The notes under the pieces were generated by a model that ran no database searches, had not been told where the DNA came from, and worked only from the letters and a program-made list of their open reading frames with translations. Position numbers and translations under genes: made by a program. From Acinetobacter lwoffii (GTDB taxonomy: Bacteria; Pseudomonadota; Gammaproteobacteria; Pseudomonadales; Moraxellaceae): a DNA stretch of 47,873 bases. How positions within the stretch are numbered: position 1 is the first letter of the stretch; the number at the start of each line of letters is the position of its first letter. The stretch spans positions 1 to 47,873 of the forward strand of contig NZ_JAMXXK010000027.1 in the NCBI RefSeq assembly GCF_024129735.1. The letters run 5' to 3'. This document shows positions 32,937 to 42,273 of this stretch, one piece after another.

Positions 32937-33848
32937 ATGGCAAGCACCAAAGAGCTTTTAGCTCAGAAACTGAAACAGAATACAGAAAAACATCAGCAAG
33001 CACAGAAAGACAATATTAGAGAGCTGAAAGAGTTTAGACGTAATGTTCCTATTGAGGATATTAGCCGCAGTCCAAACCAGCCGCGTAAATTATTTGAAGA
33101 GTCACAATTAAAAGAACTGGCGGATTCCATTAATGAAGTCGGTCTGTTGCAGCCCATTACAGTGCGTAAACTTGATAATCTGAAATATGAACTCATTGCA
33201 GGCGAGCGGCGCTTACGGGCGCACCATTTACTCGGCAAGTCTGTGATTGAAGCGATTATCATTGATGCGAATAATGTAGAAGCATCTTTGTTAACCTTAG
33301 CAGAGAATTTAAAGCGTCAGGACCTGACAGATTATGAAATTTTTATTGGCCTGAACTCACTTGATGAGAAGTTAAAGAAAAACAAGCAACGTTTAGCCAA
33401 TTCACTGGGTTTAAATCGCGAAGATATGTACAAGTATTTAGCATACGAAAAACTGCCTCAAGTAATTTTAAATGACCTTGATGTGGAACCAGGCCTACTA
33501 GGTCGTACTGCTGCAACTGCATTCAAAAAATTTCTGTCGGATCATATAGAGCAACTTTCTGAGGCCGAAAAGGCTTTACTAGGGGCTTGGGAAAAAGTAA
33601 AAGACAAAAAACTAGAGCAAAGTAAAGTTACTGCCTATGCTGAAAAAATATTGAGTCAGGATCCAGAAAAACTGACCACAACATCTGTGGTTAGAAAAAT
33701 TGAATATGCAGGTAAGATTGCGGGGAATATCAAACTCAATCAAAAACAGCTTAAGGTTTCTCTGAATATCTCGGAAATTGACGAAGCTAGTCTCTTACAA
33801 CTAGAAGATTTTTTAAAACAGCTTATTAAGAAAAGTGAAAAAGTGTAG
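32937..33848 (+). CDS. parB: Partition protein ParB
   Basis: A 303-residue ParB. The N-terminal ParB/Srx CTPase domain has box I SPNQPRKLFEESQL, IGEVGLLQPI-like INEVGLLQPITV, box II LIAGERRLRAHHLLG, and the ENLKRQDLTDYE segment. A central HTH (KQRLANSLGLNREDMYKYL) binds parS. The gene's stop codon lies within a strong palindromic terminator. With ParA it forms the segregation cassette next to the replicon. Confidence 0.95.
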   Translation: MASTKELLAQKLKQNTEKHQQAQKDNIRELKEFRRNVPIEDISRSPNQPRKLFEESQLKELADSINEVGLLQPITVRKLDNLKYELIAGERRLRAHHLLGKSVIEAIIIDANNVEASLLTLAENLKRQDLTDYEIFIGLNSLDEKLKKNKQRLANSLGLNREDMYKYLAYEKLPQVILNDLDVEPGLLGRTAATAFKKFLSDHIEQLSEAEKALLGAWEKVKDKKLEQSKVTAYAEKILSQDPEKLTTTSVVRKIEYAGKIAGNIKLNQKQLKVSLNISEIDEASLLQLEDFLKQLIKKSEKV

Positions 33849-33865
33849 CAAGTTGCTACACTTTT
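33837..33865. terminator. Palindromic terminator at the parB stop (copy 2 of 2)
   Basis: The same palindrome as at 30092-30118 (gtgtagcaagttgctacac core) with a longer A/T flank and seven T on the plus strand. The parB TAG is part of the left arm. It terminates parAB. It also places matching inverted sites on both sides of the rep-par unit. Confidence 0.8.
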
Positions 33866-33882
33866 TTTGACAATCTCAAATT

Positions 33883-34664
33883 AGGGCGTGTTATCAATTA
33901 AGCCATAAAGATCGCTGATAAGAAGTTTTGAGCCAATTTATCATAGCGTATGGCAATAGCACGATATTGTTTGAGCTTGGCAAAAAAATTCTCGATCAGA
34001 TGTCTTGCCTTGTAGATATGTCAATCATAATCACGCTGATCAATAGAATTACTTTTCGCTGGCATCACAACTTGACCCTTCGCCTCTAAAATTGGATCAA
34101 TGACCCGATCCCTAGAGTTGTAGGCTTTATCCATAAATCAGGTCTGGCTCAACGATAAGTCCAGCAACACATCTGAACCGTTTAAGTCATGGACCTGCCC
34201 ATCCGTGAGATAAAATCCTGTCGGGTTGCCTAAAGCATCAGTACGGGCATGAATTTTGGTGCTTAAGCCCCCTTTACTGCGCCTAGTCGCCTGATTTCCC
34301 CCCAGCGCTGTGTTAGTAAGCACGTACAATGGGGTGGAGTCTAACATGACATATTCATTGTCAAGGTCATGTGACAGCACTTCAAAGACTCTCTGCCACA
34401 TACTCGTTTTAGCCCAAAGACTAAAACGAGTATGCACTACTCTAAAATCACCAAAGCGCTCGATTAAGTCTCGCCACGGGATACCTGAACGATACCGCTT
34501 CAACAAATAGTCGGTTATCTTTGGCCGTTACTCCAACAGTACCCATTCGTCCATGTAACAGATCTTTAATCTGTTCCCACTGATCATCTTTTAATGCATA
34601 GCGTTTAGTCATGAAAAAATTATGAGGACCGGTAAGATTTTCTCAAGCTAATTGATGACACGTT
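33883..34664 (-). mobile_element. IS5-family element, degraded
   Basis: Ends gggcgtgttatcaatta (from 33883) and taattgatgacacg (to about 34664) are imperfect inverses, typical of Acinetobacter IS5-group elements. The transposase inside has several lesions. Length about 780 bp. No clear target duplication was seen, partly because the ends are mutated. Confidence 0.75.
33903..34614 (-). pseudogene. IS5-family transposase with deletion, frameshift and stops
   Basis: The start MTKRYALKDDQWEQIKDLL is normal. After DNRLFVEAV some bases are missing and the frame changes, continuing as RYRSGIPWRDLIERFG. The middle has the DDE region MLDSTPLYV and the IHARTDALGNP segment. An in-frame TGA at 34135-34137 follows LSLSQT, and another TGA occurs near 34018 before YKARHLIENFFAKLKQYRA, which holds the catalytic Glu. 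Not functional. Confidence 0.82.
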
Positions 34665-34785
34665 AATTCAAAATAAAAAACGGTTTTAAATATTATTTCT
34701 ATAAATTTCAATGTTACACTGATTTATAACAGGTTTTAATTGATTCCGCTTAGATGATATATGGGACCTAAAAAATTAACTAATT

Positions 34786-34933
34786 AACTTATGTCCATGA
34801 AAAAATTATAAATAAATGGACATATATCAATGATGTATGGTTGTTTTTTTATAATGAATAGCCTAAGTGATCGTTAGTGAATAGATGTTTTTTTTGGTGC
34901 GATATAATTACCTGAAAATCCAGACATAAGTTA
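34786..34933. repeat. 11-bp inverted repeats with an inner hairpin
   Basis: taacttatgtc (34786-34796) and gacataagtta (34923-34933) are exact inverses 126 bp apart. The left one overlaps an inner pair tatgtccat / atggacata (34792-34828). They could be the ends of a small non-autonomous element or operator sites. Confidence 0.4.
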
Positions 34934-35190
34934 TAAAATGAGATAAATTTTGAAGGACGCCAGCTTTAAACCGCAGCTTTCATTTTTGTCTACATACAGC
35001 AGTCCAAGACGTTACCCAGTGTCACGTTACGGAACCGCACTCAGTGCGCTTGCCGGATTCAACAGTCTGGAGATCTTAGTATATTGCCCTATAAAGCTCA
35101 TTTTATTAAAGATAATCTTTAATAGTCAAAGGCATTCAAATGTATAGATAGGGACTGTGTCAGGAAATGTGTTAGTAGAGGTGGACAATA

Positions 35191-35265
35191 ATGTCTAGAA
35201 TCAAGGTACGTGATTTTCTCAGTCGACTATTACGAATAGCCGCCGATTTTGTAGATGCCTTTTAA
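35191..35265 (+). CDS. Possible 24-residue small protein
   Basis: A short frame MSRIKVRDFLSRLLRIAADFVDAF with a GAGGTGG-like ribosome site 7-12 bases upstream. It would form an amphipathic basic helix. No family recognised; it may be chance. Confidence 0.25.
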   Translation: MSRIKVRDFLSRLLRIAADFVDAF

Positions 35266-35504
35266 TTAGATTAGACTGTCACCACTCTCCTAGACAAATT
35301 TAGTCTATTCTTTTTGCATAAATGAGAACATTATGAGTGGACAACGATATTCTCTCAGAATCACGTATCAATCATGCTGCTAAACATTCTCATTAAAACA
35401 AGGGAATGCATCTTTTTACTGATCTGTACCTTGTTTTCAATTTTCCTCTGTTCTTTAATTTAGTATTATCTTTATCACTTATGAGCACTCACTGGATTCA
35501 CTGA

Positions 35505-36194
35505 ATGAAGTATATGGAAATCAGAGATTTGATTGAGGCTGAATTGAAAAATTACAGTTCTAATCAAATAATTCCATCCGAACGGTACTTGGCATTAAAG
35601 TTTGACTGTTCAAGGGAAACAGTGCGTAAGGCCTATGAACAGCTTCGTGCCGAAGATAAAATTTTCAAACGGCAAAATCTCGGCTGGTTCGTGAGTAATA
35701 AAAAAATTCAATATTATCCAAACTCAATTGAAAATTTTCGTTCTTATATGAAGGCACAGGGTTTTAATGCCAGAACTGAACTGATCTCGACCCGACAGCT
35801 GGAGCGATTGGATCACAGTAATCTTTTTAGCGAAGAAAATCGTAAATTGGGCTTTATTGAAATTATCCGTTTACGTTATGCTGATGATGTACCTTTACTT
35901 CTAGAATATAATTATTTACCTGTTGCGCTGTTTCCAGATGTGCTGAATTATGATGTGATTACTTCGGTACAAGATGTCATTAAAAATCACTTTCATTATA
36001 ATTACACGAGTAGTCAGTTAAAAATTAAAATTACCGGTGTGTCTCATTTTGAGAGCCAGCACTTAGGTATTCCTTTAAGTCAAACCGCCACCTATATTGA
36101 ACGTATTTCAAAATCAGATGATCTAGTGATTGAATATGACATCGAAATCTGGTCACAGGACAAAATTGAAATGACCTTAGATATTCAAGCATAA
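35505..36194 (+). CDS. GntR-family (HutC/UTRA) transcriptional regulator
   Basis: A 229-residue regulator. The N-terminal winged helix includes QIIPSERYLALKFDCSRETV and RKAYEQLRAEDKI (about residues 20-60). The C-terminal UTRA ligand-binding domain spans about 85-228 (FNARTELISTRQLERL ... ESQHLGIPLSQTATYIERI). UTRA proteins sense small metabolites. The nearest metabolic genes on the same strand are the vitamin-uptake-like operon 2.6 kb downstream, though IS scars lie between, so the target is uncertain. A good terminator follows the stop. Confidence 0.88.
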   Translation: MKYMEIRDLIEAELKNYSSNQIIPSERYLALKFDCSRETVRKAYEQLRAEDKIFKRQNLGWFVSNKKIQYYPNSIENFRSYMKAQGFNARTELISTRQLERLDHSNLFSEENRKLGFIEIIRLRYADDVPLLLEYNYLPVALFPDVLNYDVITSVQDVIKNHFHYNYTSSQLKIKITGVSHFESQHLGIPLSQTATYIERISKSDDLVIEYDIEIWSQDKIEMTLDIQA

Positions 36195-36220
36195 GCTTAT
36201 ATTTATATCCTGCCCATTCA

Positions 36221-36256
36221 AATCCTAAGAAGTTAAATGGTTTTAGGATTTTTTTT
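36221..36256 (+). terminator. Intrinsic terminator after the GntR gene
   Basis: Arms aatcctaa (36221-36228) and ttaggatt (36243-36250) with a continuing T-run to 36256, 27 bp after the GntR stop. Confidence 0.85.
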
Positions 36257-36420
36257 ATTTTCTTAGATTAGACCTCCTTCATAAATCATTCTTACTCAGT
36301 TGCAAATTATAAATTCCAGCAACTAGATTGAATCTCAAAAGGGGGGGCTTTTAGCTCTATTGCGATAACGTTCTGAAAGCATTTTGAAAGTTTTTAGACT
36401 GCCAAATACATACTTAATTT

Positions 36421-36600
36421 CTATTCTTCTTTATTGATTTCCTGATTATAGATTTTTAGTTCAGGATCCAGTTTACAGCGGCTTTTGGCCTCTAATGGCA
36501 ACAGGGTATTGGGATACAAAGTATAAATCCTTTGATAACCTCTATCTGTAAGAACAAAGGTTCCTGAAGGGATCTGGTTTAAATTGTGTTTGAACAATTC
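36421..36600 (-). pseudogene. DDE transposase fragment (IS5-like)
   Basis: About 60 codons: DLELFKHNLNQIP, then FVLTDRGYQRIYTLYPN, then LLPLEAKSRCKLDPELKIYNQEINK. The DRGYQ and LPLEAK..KLDPE..YNQEI pattern is the second-Asp region of IS5-type DDE transposases. It is missing both ends, so it is a relic. Confidence 0.65.
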
Positions 36601-36695
36601 TAAATCAAGCGTAATTCTCAGCATGACTTTCATATCAGGATGCCAATATCAGCAAATGCCAAGAAACTTAATCCAACATTAGGGGGTATTGGGAA

Positions 36696-37188
36696 GTGCG
36701 TTTGATTGAAGTTGAGCAGGAAGGGAAAATTAGACGTTATATCACTTTATTAATGAACCCAAAGACATAGCCACTGATAGGCTTGGCGAAGCTTTATGCT
36801 CAGCACTGGGAAATAGAAATGCGTTACCCAGAAATCAAAAGTGATTTACAGGAGGGCAAGCATTTGAGGAACAAGCAACCTGATTTAGTTTGTCAATAAT
36901 TATGGGGGGCTTTATTGCCTACAATATTCTAAGAAGACAAATGAAACATATGGCTCAACGTGCAAAAGTCAGTCCTTTGAGAATCAGCTTTCATATTGCA
37001 TCTATTGGCATTCTGAATATATTAAGATTCGACTCTTTAGACTCCGCAGGTAATTTACCTAAACATTTAGAAAGTTTACTGGAAAAATCTAAGAGATATG
37101 TTTTGCCTGAGAGGGGAGTGAGGAGTTGCCCACGAGTTGTGAAAGGAACACCACGGAAATACCCAAGAAAATGCCAGTCAATTTCTTA
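36696..37188 (+). pseudogene. IS4-family transposase, 3' relic with stops and a frameshift
   Basis: The frame reads LIEVEQEGKIRRYITLLMNPKT, stop, then LAKLYAQHWEIEMRYPEIKSDLQEGKH. The latter matches the YREK-type signature (Y-(2)-R-(3)-E-(6)-K) of IS4 transposases. A TAA follows DLVCQ, then a frameshift into NILRRQMKHMAQRAKVSP and RFDSLDSAGNLPKHLESLL to a natural-looking end at 37188. At least two stops and one shift; the N-terminal two thirds are missing. Confidence 0.8.
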
Positions 37189-37208
37189 ACTGACCGGCAT
37201 CACTTTAA

Positions 37209-37382
37209 TTAAGGGCTTTCAGATGATTCAGATTTTTTGTCTTTCTCATTTCCATAATCTAAAGCAACCTGTTGCGCTTCGGCGGCGGCAGTTGCTTCTA
37301 TTGGGATGGATTCATCTGCAATAGCTACTGTTCCAGTAAATCCAAATAAGCTCAGGATTAGAATCTTTGAATACTTTTCCAT
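37209..37382 (-). CDS. Small secreted or periplasmic protein, unknown
   Basis: A 57-residue protein with a clear Sec signal peptide (MEKYSK, then a hydrophobic run, cleavage near VAIA|DE) and a polar mature part of about 35 residues rich in Ala, Glu, Ser and Lys. AGAGGAA lies 7 bases before ATG. No family recognised. It follows the IS4 relic on the opposite strand. Confidence 0.55.
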   Translation of the reverse strand: MEKYSKILILSLFGFTGTVAIADESIPIEATAAAEAQQVALDYGNEKDKKSESSESP

Positions 37383-37599
37383 CTGAATTTCCTCTGCGTT
37401 TCTAAAACTTAATTTCAGTGTAGAGGGTAAGTTTAAATTCCGATGTATGAGCTATGTCTGCATATGTAAGATATTCAGGATCCAAGTTATAGAACCTCGG
37501 GTTTATGTAAGAATACTTATCGGATGAGTTTTTTTGTAGCGTTGACTGGCCAAATACAGACCGATTTTCTTGAAAATCTTTTATAGGGAAGATAATTTA

Positions 37600-37788
37600 A
37601 TGGCAAATTATAAAAAGAGCATAGCAATGGTCAACTGCGGTAATCCCCCCTACAATAAAATCCAAGAAGACATAAACAATATGAAACCAACTACGATGAA
37701 ATGGATCGGCAATAATATTGAGTTAAATGACATGCAGGGTGTCCATACTTTCTTATTAAGTTTAGAAGAAGAAGGGGGTGTTGATTAA
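37600..37788 (+). CDS. Small hypothetical protein
   Basis: A 62-residue protein starting MANYKKSIAMVNCGNPPYN; the ATG at 37600 has an AGGGAAG-like site 9 bases upstream and is preferred to the ATG at 37570. No membrane segment, acidic C-terminus. It is followed by two more small same-strand frames. Function unknown. Confidence 0.45.
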   Translation: MANYKKSIAMVNCGNPPYNKIQEDINNMKPTTMKWIGNNIELNDMQGVHTFLLSLEEEGGVD

Positions 37789-37800
37789 TCGCAGTATGTC

Positions 37801-37983
37801 ATGAGTCTTATACAGGACATCGCCCAGTACATAAGGTTAAGTTTGAAAAGAATTAGCACCTCCTCTGAGAGATTTTTATTTACCAGCCCTGTTTTTGTAA
37901 CATCTAGTAATTTTTTTGTAACCTTATTGTTATTTATTGTTCACTTTGTTTATTATATAAAAGATAAAAGGTGGAGAATTTAA
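37801..37983 (+). CDS. Small membrane protein, unknown
   Basis: A 60-residue frame with a hydrophobic helix FFVTLLLFIVHFVYYI near the C-terminus and a basic end KDKRWRI. It begins 12 bp after the previous stop, with only a weak ribosome site. It ends immediately before the next ATG. Confidence 0.4.
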   Translation: MSLIQDIAQYIRLSLKRISTSSERFLFTSPVFVTSSNFFVTLLLFIVHFVYYIKDKRWRI

Positions 37984-38082
37984 GATGCTCACTAAGGTCG
38001 AAGCCATTGTGATTTTACTAATGGTAATTGCATTAATACTCATTATTTATGAAATGGGACAAGGACTTAATTGGACTTTATA
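37984..38082 (+). CDS. 32-residue single-pass membrane peptide
   Basis: The ATG directly follows the previous stop and is preceded by GGTGGAGAA. The product is almost entirely one transmembrane helix (VIVILLMVIALILIIY-like) with short polar ends. Small hydrophobic peptides like this may be toxins or subunits of membrane complexes; nothing decides between these. Confidence 0.4.
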
Positions 38083-38177
38083 AACGCTTTCTCAGTTTAA
38101 AAAAAGTCCTCAATTGATGGCATTAATTTATTTATCAGAAGTTTCAGAATTTTGATCTTATACTTGGCTGACTAAAG

Positions 38178-38342
38178 ATGAATAATATCTATATTGGTGA
38201 TATTGTTTACCTAGTTTACGGTAGTCATCCAATGATGGTTGAAAAATTGCAGGATAATTTAGCTACTTGTATATGGTTCAGTGATAAAAAACATTTTTTC
38301 CGTAAGAATTTTCCCTTAAATATCTTAATAAAAAAAACGTAA
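38178..38342 (+). CDS. DUF2158-like small protein
   Basis: A 54-residue protein with IGDIVYLVYGSHPMMVEKL, then TCIWFSDKKHFFRKNFPL. This is the DUF2158 (YodC-like) pattern GDxVxLxSGxxxMTVE ... CxWFD ... F. It lacks the usual Gly-Gly. Function of the family is not known. Confidence 0.6.
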   Translation: MNNIYIGDIVYLVYGSHPMMVEKLQDNLATCIWFSDKKHFFRKNFPLNILIKKT

Positions 38343-38399
38343 TTCAACAAAATATACCTGGGCGAATTCAAAGCTCATAGTGTACAGGTCATTTCGACC

Positions 38400-38532
38400 A
38401 TGGCATGTGTTACTGATCTGAACAATGAATCACTGGTAGAATTTGCTGCTGAGGAACATGGATTTAAAGAACTACTTAGTGAAGTCATGAAAATGAATTA
38501 CGGTGCATTTCAAAACTATGTTATAGCTTGAA
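38400..38532 (+). CDS. Possible 43-residue protein
   Basis: An ATG frame (MACVTDLNNESLVEFAAEE...) whose open frame extends back to the DUF2158 stop. It could be a small gene or the 3' remnant of a larger one. No family recognised; no clear ribosome site. Confidence 0.25.
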
Positions 38533-38567
38533 CTGAGGATCAGAAAGCTTGTTTGAATTGATGTATT

Positions 38568-38658
38568 TCATCCGCAGATTATGCGCGAATGCTAAGAAAT
38601 CTGGAGTTCGAATATTAACCAAAAAGAAGATCATTTTTTGATTTATGCGAGAGATCTA
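38568..38658 (+). repeat. 91-bp inverted repeat, left copy
   Basis: This block matches the reverse complement of 47783-47873 at 84 of 91 positions. It begins tcatccgcagattatgc and ends agagatcta. Together the two copies enclose 9.1 kb. It holds no gene. Confidence 0.9.
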
Positions 38659-38830
38659 TTTTATTTTTATATTTATAAGGCTAAACTTGCCTCCAATTTA
38701 ATACCGGTATGTACCACTTAATTTTAGGGCGTGTCTTCAATATTAAATGTATTTAAAAATACTGTTTGCATGTTCGCCTAAACAATGATTTTCCATTATT
38801 ACATAATGACCTGGCTCAGGAATATTGATA

Positions 38831-40036
38831 ATGACCAAAATGACTGATGATTTAGGTCATGGTATGGGCAATGCCTGGGAAAATAAAGACTGGGCACATA
38901 TTTCTGATCCAGAATTACAAAGTCTGCAGCAGCATTATTCCTGTTTACAAGGTCATATTCAGATTTTGTGGTGTAGTCCCCGGCCATTTTCATCTGCGGC
39001 GCTGGTCAAGGTGGAGCAGGATTTTGTGAGCAGGGATGAAGCTGTCGCGCATCAGTATTTGATCAAGCGCAGTCATTGTTCATTTCGTCGTGCCCACGAT
39101 ATTTTACAGGAGCATGCCGTTCTTCAGCATTTAGCCAGCAAAGAAATTCCTGTTGCAGCATTGATTAGGTCAAATCAAGATCTGACTGCTTTAGAGCTGG
39201 GTGACTGGACCTATGAAGTCTATGCAAAAGCAGCCGGTTTAGATCTGTATGCAGATCAGCAATCCTGGAAACCTTTTTTCTATGCTGAACATGCCGCCAA
39301 GGCAGGGGCTTTACTGGCCAGACTACATCTGGCGATGCAGGATTTTCCTGAGCAGCAAGGCAGATCAGCATCTTATTTGGTTTCCAATCAGCAACTTTTA
39401 GACAGTGAAAATATCGTTACAGCCATTCAACGGCGCATTGCAAACAGTCCAGAATTAAGCCGTTATTTTGCCGATAAAAATTTGGATCCTTACTTTTTAG
39501 ATCAAATCTTACAGGTTCACCAGCGTATTCAGCCTGTATTGCAACAGGCAAGCAGAATTTGGACCCATAACGATTTACACGCTTCTAATCTGTTTTGGTC
39601 ATCGCCAGATGCCAAAGCTGAGATTACTGCCGTGATTGATTTTGGTTTATCTGACCGAAACTCGGCACTTTATGATCTGGCAGTGACGATTGAACGTAAT
39701 TTCATTGATTGGTTGAAATTAGAGCAGAACCCACATATTCAGATTGATGAGGCCGGTTTAACCGCCTTTCTACACGCTTATTTTTCCGAAGCACATCCAC
39801 AAGAAGATTTTAGTGTTTTGCCAGAGCTACTAAAAATCGTGCATTTGGATTTCGCTTTTTCAGAGCTTGAATATTTTGTTGGGATTACTCAAAACCAGCA
39901 ACATGCAGATGCGGCTTATTACGACTGGATTATCGGTCATGTGGACTGGTTCTTTGGCGAACAAGGTCAACAATTTACCCAGACCTTAACCCGGCTCATT
40001 CAAGATGAATTGCAATCTTCTCAATGCTCTCTCTAA
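38831..40036 (+). CDS. Aminoglycoside-phosphotransferase-fold kinase
   Basis: A 401-residue kinase of the APH/choline-kinase superfamily. The catalytic loop is WTHNDLHASNLFW (Asp base within HND, then Asn) and the metal-binding segment is VIDFGLSDRNS. Family members phosphorylate small alcohols such as thiamine, choline, homoserine or aminoglycosides. Operon partners are a TonB receptor (41 bp downstream) and a PnuC-type transporter, so it most likely traps an imported vitamin by phosphorylation, as ThiK does for thiamine. The ATG at 38831 with AGGAA upstream is chosen over a TTG at 38825. The substrate is inferred only from context. Confidence 0.75.
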   Translation: MTKMTDDLGHGMGNAWENKDWAHISDPELQSLQQHYSCLQGHIQILWCSPRPFSSAALVKVEQDFVSRDEAVAHQYLIKRSHCSFRRAHDILQEHAVLQHLASKEIPVAALIRSNQDLTALELGDWTYEVYAKAAGLDLYADQQSWKPFFYAEHAAKAGALLARLHLAMQDFPEQQGRSASYLVSNQQLLDSENIVTAIQRRIANSPELSRYFADKNLDPYFLDQILQVHQRIQPVLQQASRIWTHNDLHASNLFWSSPDAKAEITAVIDFGLSDRNSALYDLAVTIERNFIDWLKLEQNPHIQIDEAGLTAFLHAYFSEAHPQEDFSVLPELLKIVHLDFAFSELEYFVGITQNQQHADAAYYDWIIGHVDWFFGEQGQQFTQTLTRLIQDELQSSQCSL

Positions 40037-40077
40037 ACCCAGCATCATCACCCACTTCACAGACATAAGGTTTCGTA

Positions 40078-42245
40078 TGAACACTCGTCAACTCAAACAG
40101 AATGTATTAATCCGATCTTTAAATATGATCATTCTGTCGCAGCTGTGTTTAGTCCCGCTGACTTATGCTGAAGACGATGTTCAAAAGCTTGACACGATTG
40201 TTATCACAGCCGATCAAAGCATTCCTTACTCGAGTGCTAAAGTGAATGTTGAGGGATTTGCTACGGACAGTCTGCAAAAAATACCTGCATCGGTCTCTAT
40301 TTTGACTGCTGATCTCATTGCTGAACAACATGCTCGTGTGCTGAGCGATGTTATAAAAAATGATGCAGCCATCGGTGAGGGCTATGCTGCAATTGGCTAT
40401 TATCCAAACTTTGTCTCGCGTGGCTTTGCACTGGATTTGGCATCTAGCTACCTCATTAATGGCAATGTGATTCGTGGTGAACAAAACGTCGCACTTGAAA
40501 ATAAAGAACGTGTGGAAATTTTAAAAGGCATGTCCGCGATTCAAAGTGGGATGTCGACCCCGGGTGGGGTTGTGAATTATGTCACCAAGCGACCGAAAGA
40601 TATTCAGGCACTGACATTCTCGGCCGATCAACACGGCCAGTTTTCAGTGGCAACTGATCTCGGTGGTTTTTGGGGTGATGAGCAACAATTCGGATATCGC
40701 ATCAATCTGGTGAATGAACAGATGGAGTCTTATGTCGATCATGTCGATGGTGAACGCTATCTAGCGGCATTGACCTTAGATTGGAAAACATCTGAGCAAT
40801 CCAAATTAGAATTTGATCTTGAAGCACAGCGTTCCGAACAAAAATCAGTGCCAGGTTATCAATTACTGGATGGTAAAGTCCCAGAAAATGTGAAATGGGA
40901 CCGATTGCTGGGTTATCAGACTTGGGGCAAACCGGTCACGATCGATAGTCTGAATAGCAGTTTAAAATATAGCTATGCATTGAATGATGACTGGAACTTG
41001 GGACTCGTCGCAGCCCACAGTAAATCCAAGGTTGATGATTATTCGACATTTGCTTGGGGATGTTATGCCACGTTATGTGAATATAGTGGCTTGGGCAACA
41101 CCTTTGATGCGAATGGTCATTACGATATTTATGATTTTCGTAATCCAGATGAAACCTTTAAAACCAACCAATTTAAAGTCAAACTAGATGGGGTGATTGA
41201 TACCAATTGGGCGCAACATTATCTAAATTTTGATATTACACAAACCAATAAATCGCGAGATCGTTTTGCTGGTGTCAATGAATGGATTGGTGTAGGTAAT
41301 ATTTATACAGAAACCATAGATTTTTCCCCAGTAACAGCGAATGCTGGACCAAAATATCAAGCACTTAAAAGTAAACAAACTGCATTTACAGCATTAGACC
41401 GTATTGAATGGAATGAACATTGGACCACTTTGATTGGCGGAAAATGGATCGAGCTTGATGAACAAGCATATGATGCAGATCGGGTAAAAGTCCGCGATAC
41501 TGATTTAGGCAAATTTTTACCGCAATTTGCGATCAGCTATAGCCCCTTGGAATCGACTACCGTCTATGCCTCGTATGCTAAAGGCCTGTCAGATGGAAAA
41601 ACAGCGCCTTGGTTTGCAGAGAATGCGGCTGAAACTCTAGCACCGATCTATTCAGAGCAATATGAAATTGGTTTCAAACAACAGATCCATGATTTCCTGT
41701 TGACTGCAGCCGTTTTTGATTTACGTCAGGACAATCAATATAGCAAGCCGATTTCAGGACTTCGCTATTTTATTGCGGAAGGCGAACAGCATAGTCAGGG
41801 CCTGGAATTAGGACTGAATGGTGCATTAACCGACCATCTGGCCTTAACTTCATCTTTAGCCTTGACCAAAGCCCGTTTAGAAAATGTGGAAGCGGTTGAA
41901 TATGGTAATCATCAGGCGCAAAACGTGCCAAAAGCTCGTTTCGCAACACATCTTCGCTATAACGTACCGAGCATTGCAGGTTTCACTGTTCTGGCAGGTG
42001 GTCAATACAGTTCCAGCAAATATGCCAACAAAGAGGGTGCTGCGAAAGTTGCAGGTTATAGTGTGGTTGATTTAGGCGCTGCTTATCAATTTAAGCTAAA
42101 TACGACCGATGCATTGCTGCGCTTGAATATTTATAATCTGTTCAACAAGAAATACTGGCGTGATGCAGGTGAATTTTTGGGTGATGATTATTTATTCTTG
42201 GGTTCGCCGCGTACAGCAACCTTGTCATTCAATCTGAACTTCTAA
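40078..42245 (+). CDS. TonB-dependent outer-membrane receptor
   Basis: A 722-residue receptor with a signal peptide (to about VPLTYA|ED), a TonB box-like KLDTIVITA, the plug domain (IPASVSILTADLIAEQ ... GVVNYVTKRPKD) and a 22-strand barrel ending in Phe (LSFNLNF). The plug matches the siderophore-receptor subfamily (Arg in FVSRGFALD). Co-transcription with a PnuC-type transporter and a kinase argues for a vitamin or nucleoside-like ligand rather than a siderophore. Start chosen at 40078, since upstream codons overlap the kinase gene and lack signal-peptide character. Confidence 0.92.
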
Positions 42246-42273
42246 ATTGGCTGCTTAATCAGGTTATATTGCT

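Larger units (their letters stand above)
34665..35504. other. Mostly noncoding stretch between IS5 and the GntR gene
   Basis: No convincing long gene. It contains the inverted repeat pair at 34786-34933 and a GC-richer fragment at about 34950-35070. That fragment has a short open frame with no recognised relatives (possibly remnant coding DNA). A possible IS256-type end follows at 35150 (gggactgtgtcaggaaatg), then a 24-codon ORF at 35191-35265. The GntR promoter should lie after 35300. The region looks like an accumulation of element scars. Confidence 0.4.

Noticed and set aside
38727..38745. gggcgtgtcttcaat resembling an IS5 terminal repeat
   Set aside because: Only one short end is present with no second end or transposase nearby; too little to call an element.
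38660..38830. Possible TPP riboswitch upstream of the kinase-receptor-PnuC operon
   Set aside because: The conserved THI-box segments (such as CTGAGA) are absent, and the leader is AT-rich with no matching fold.
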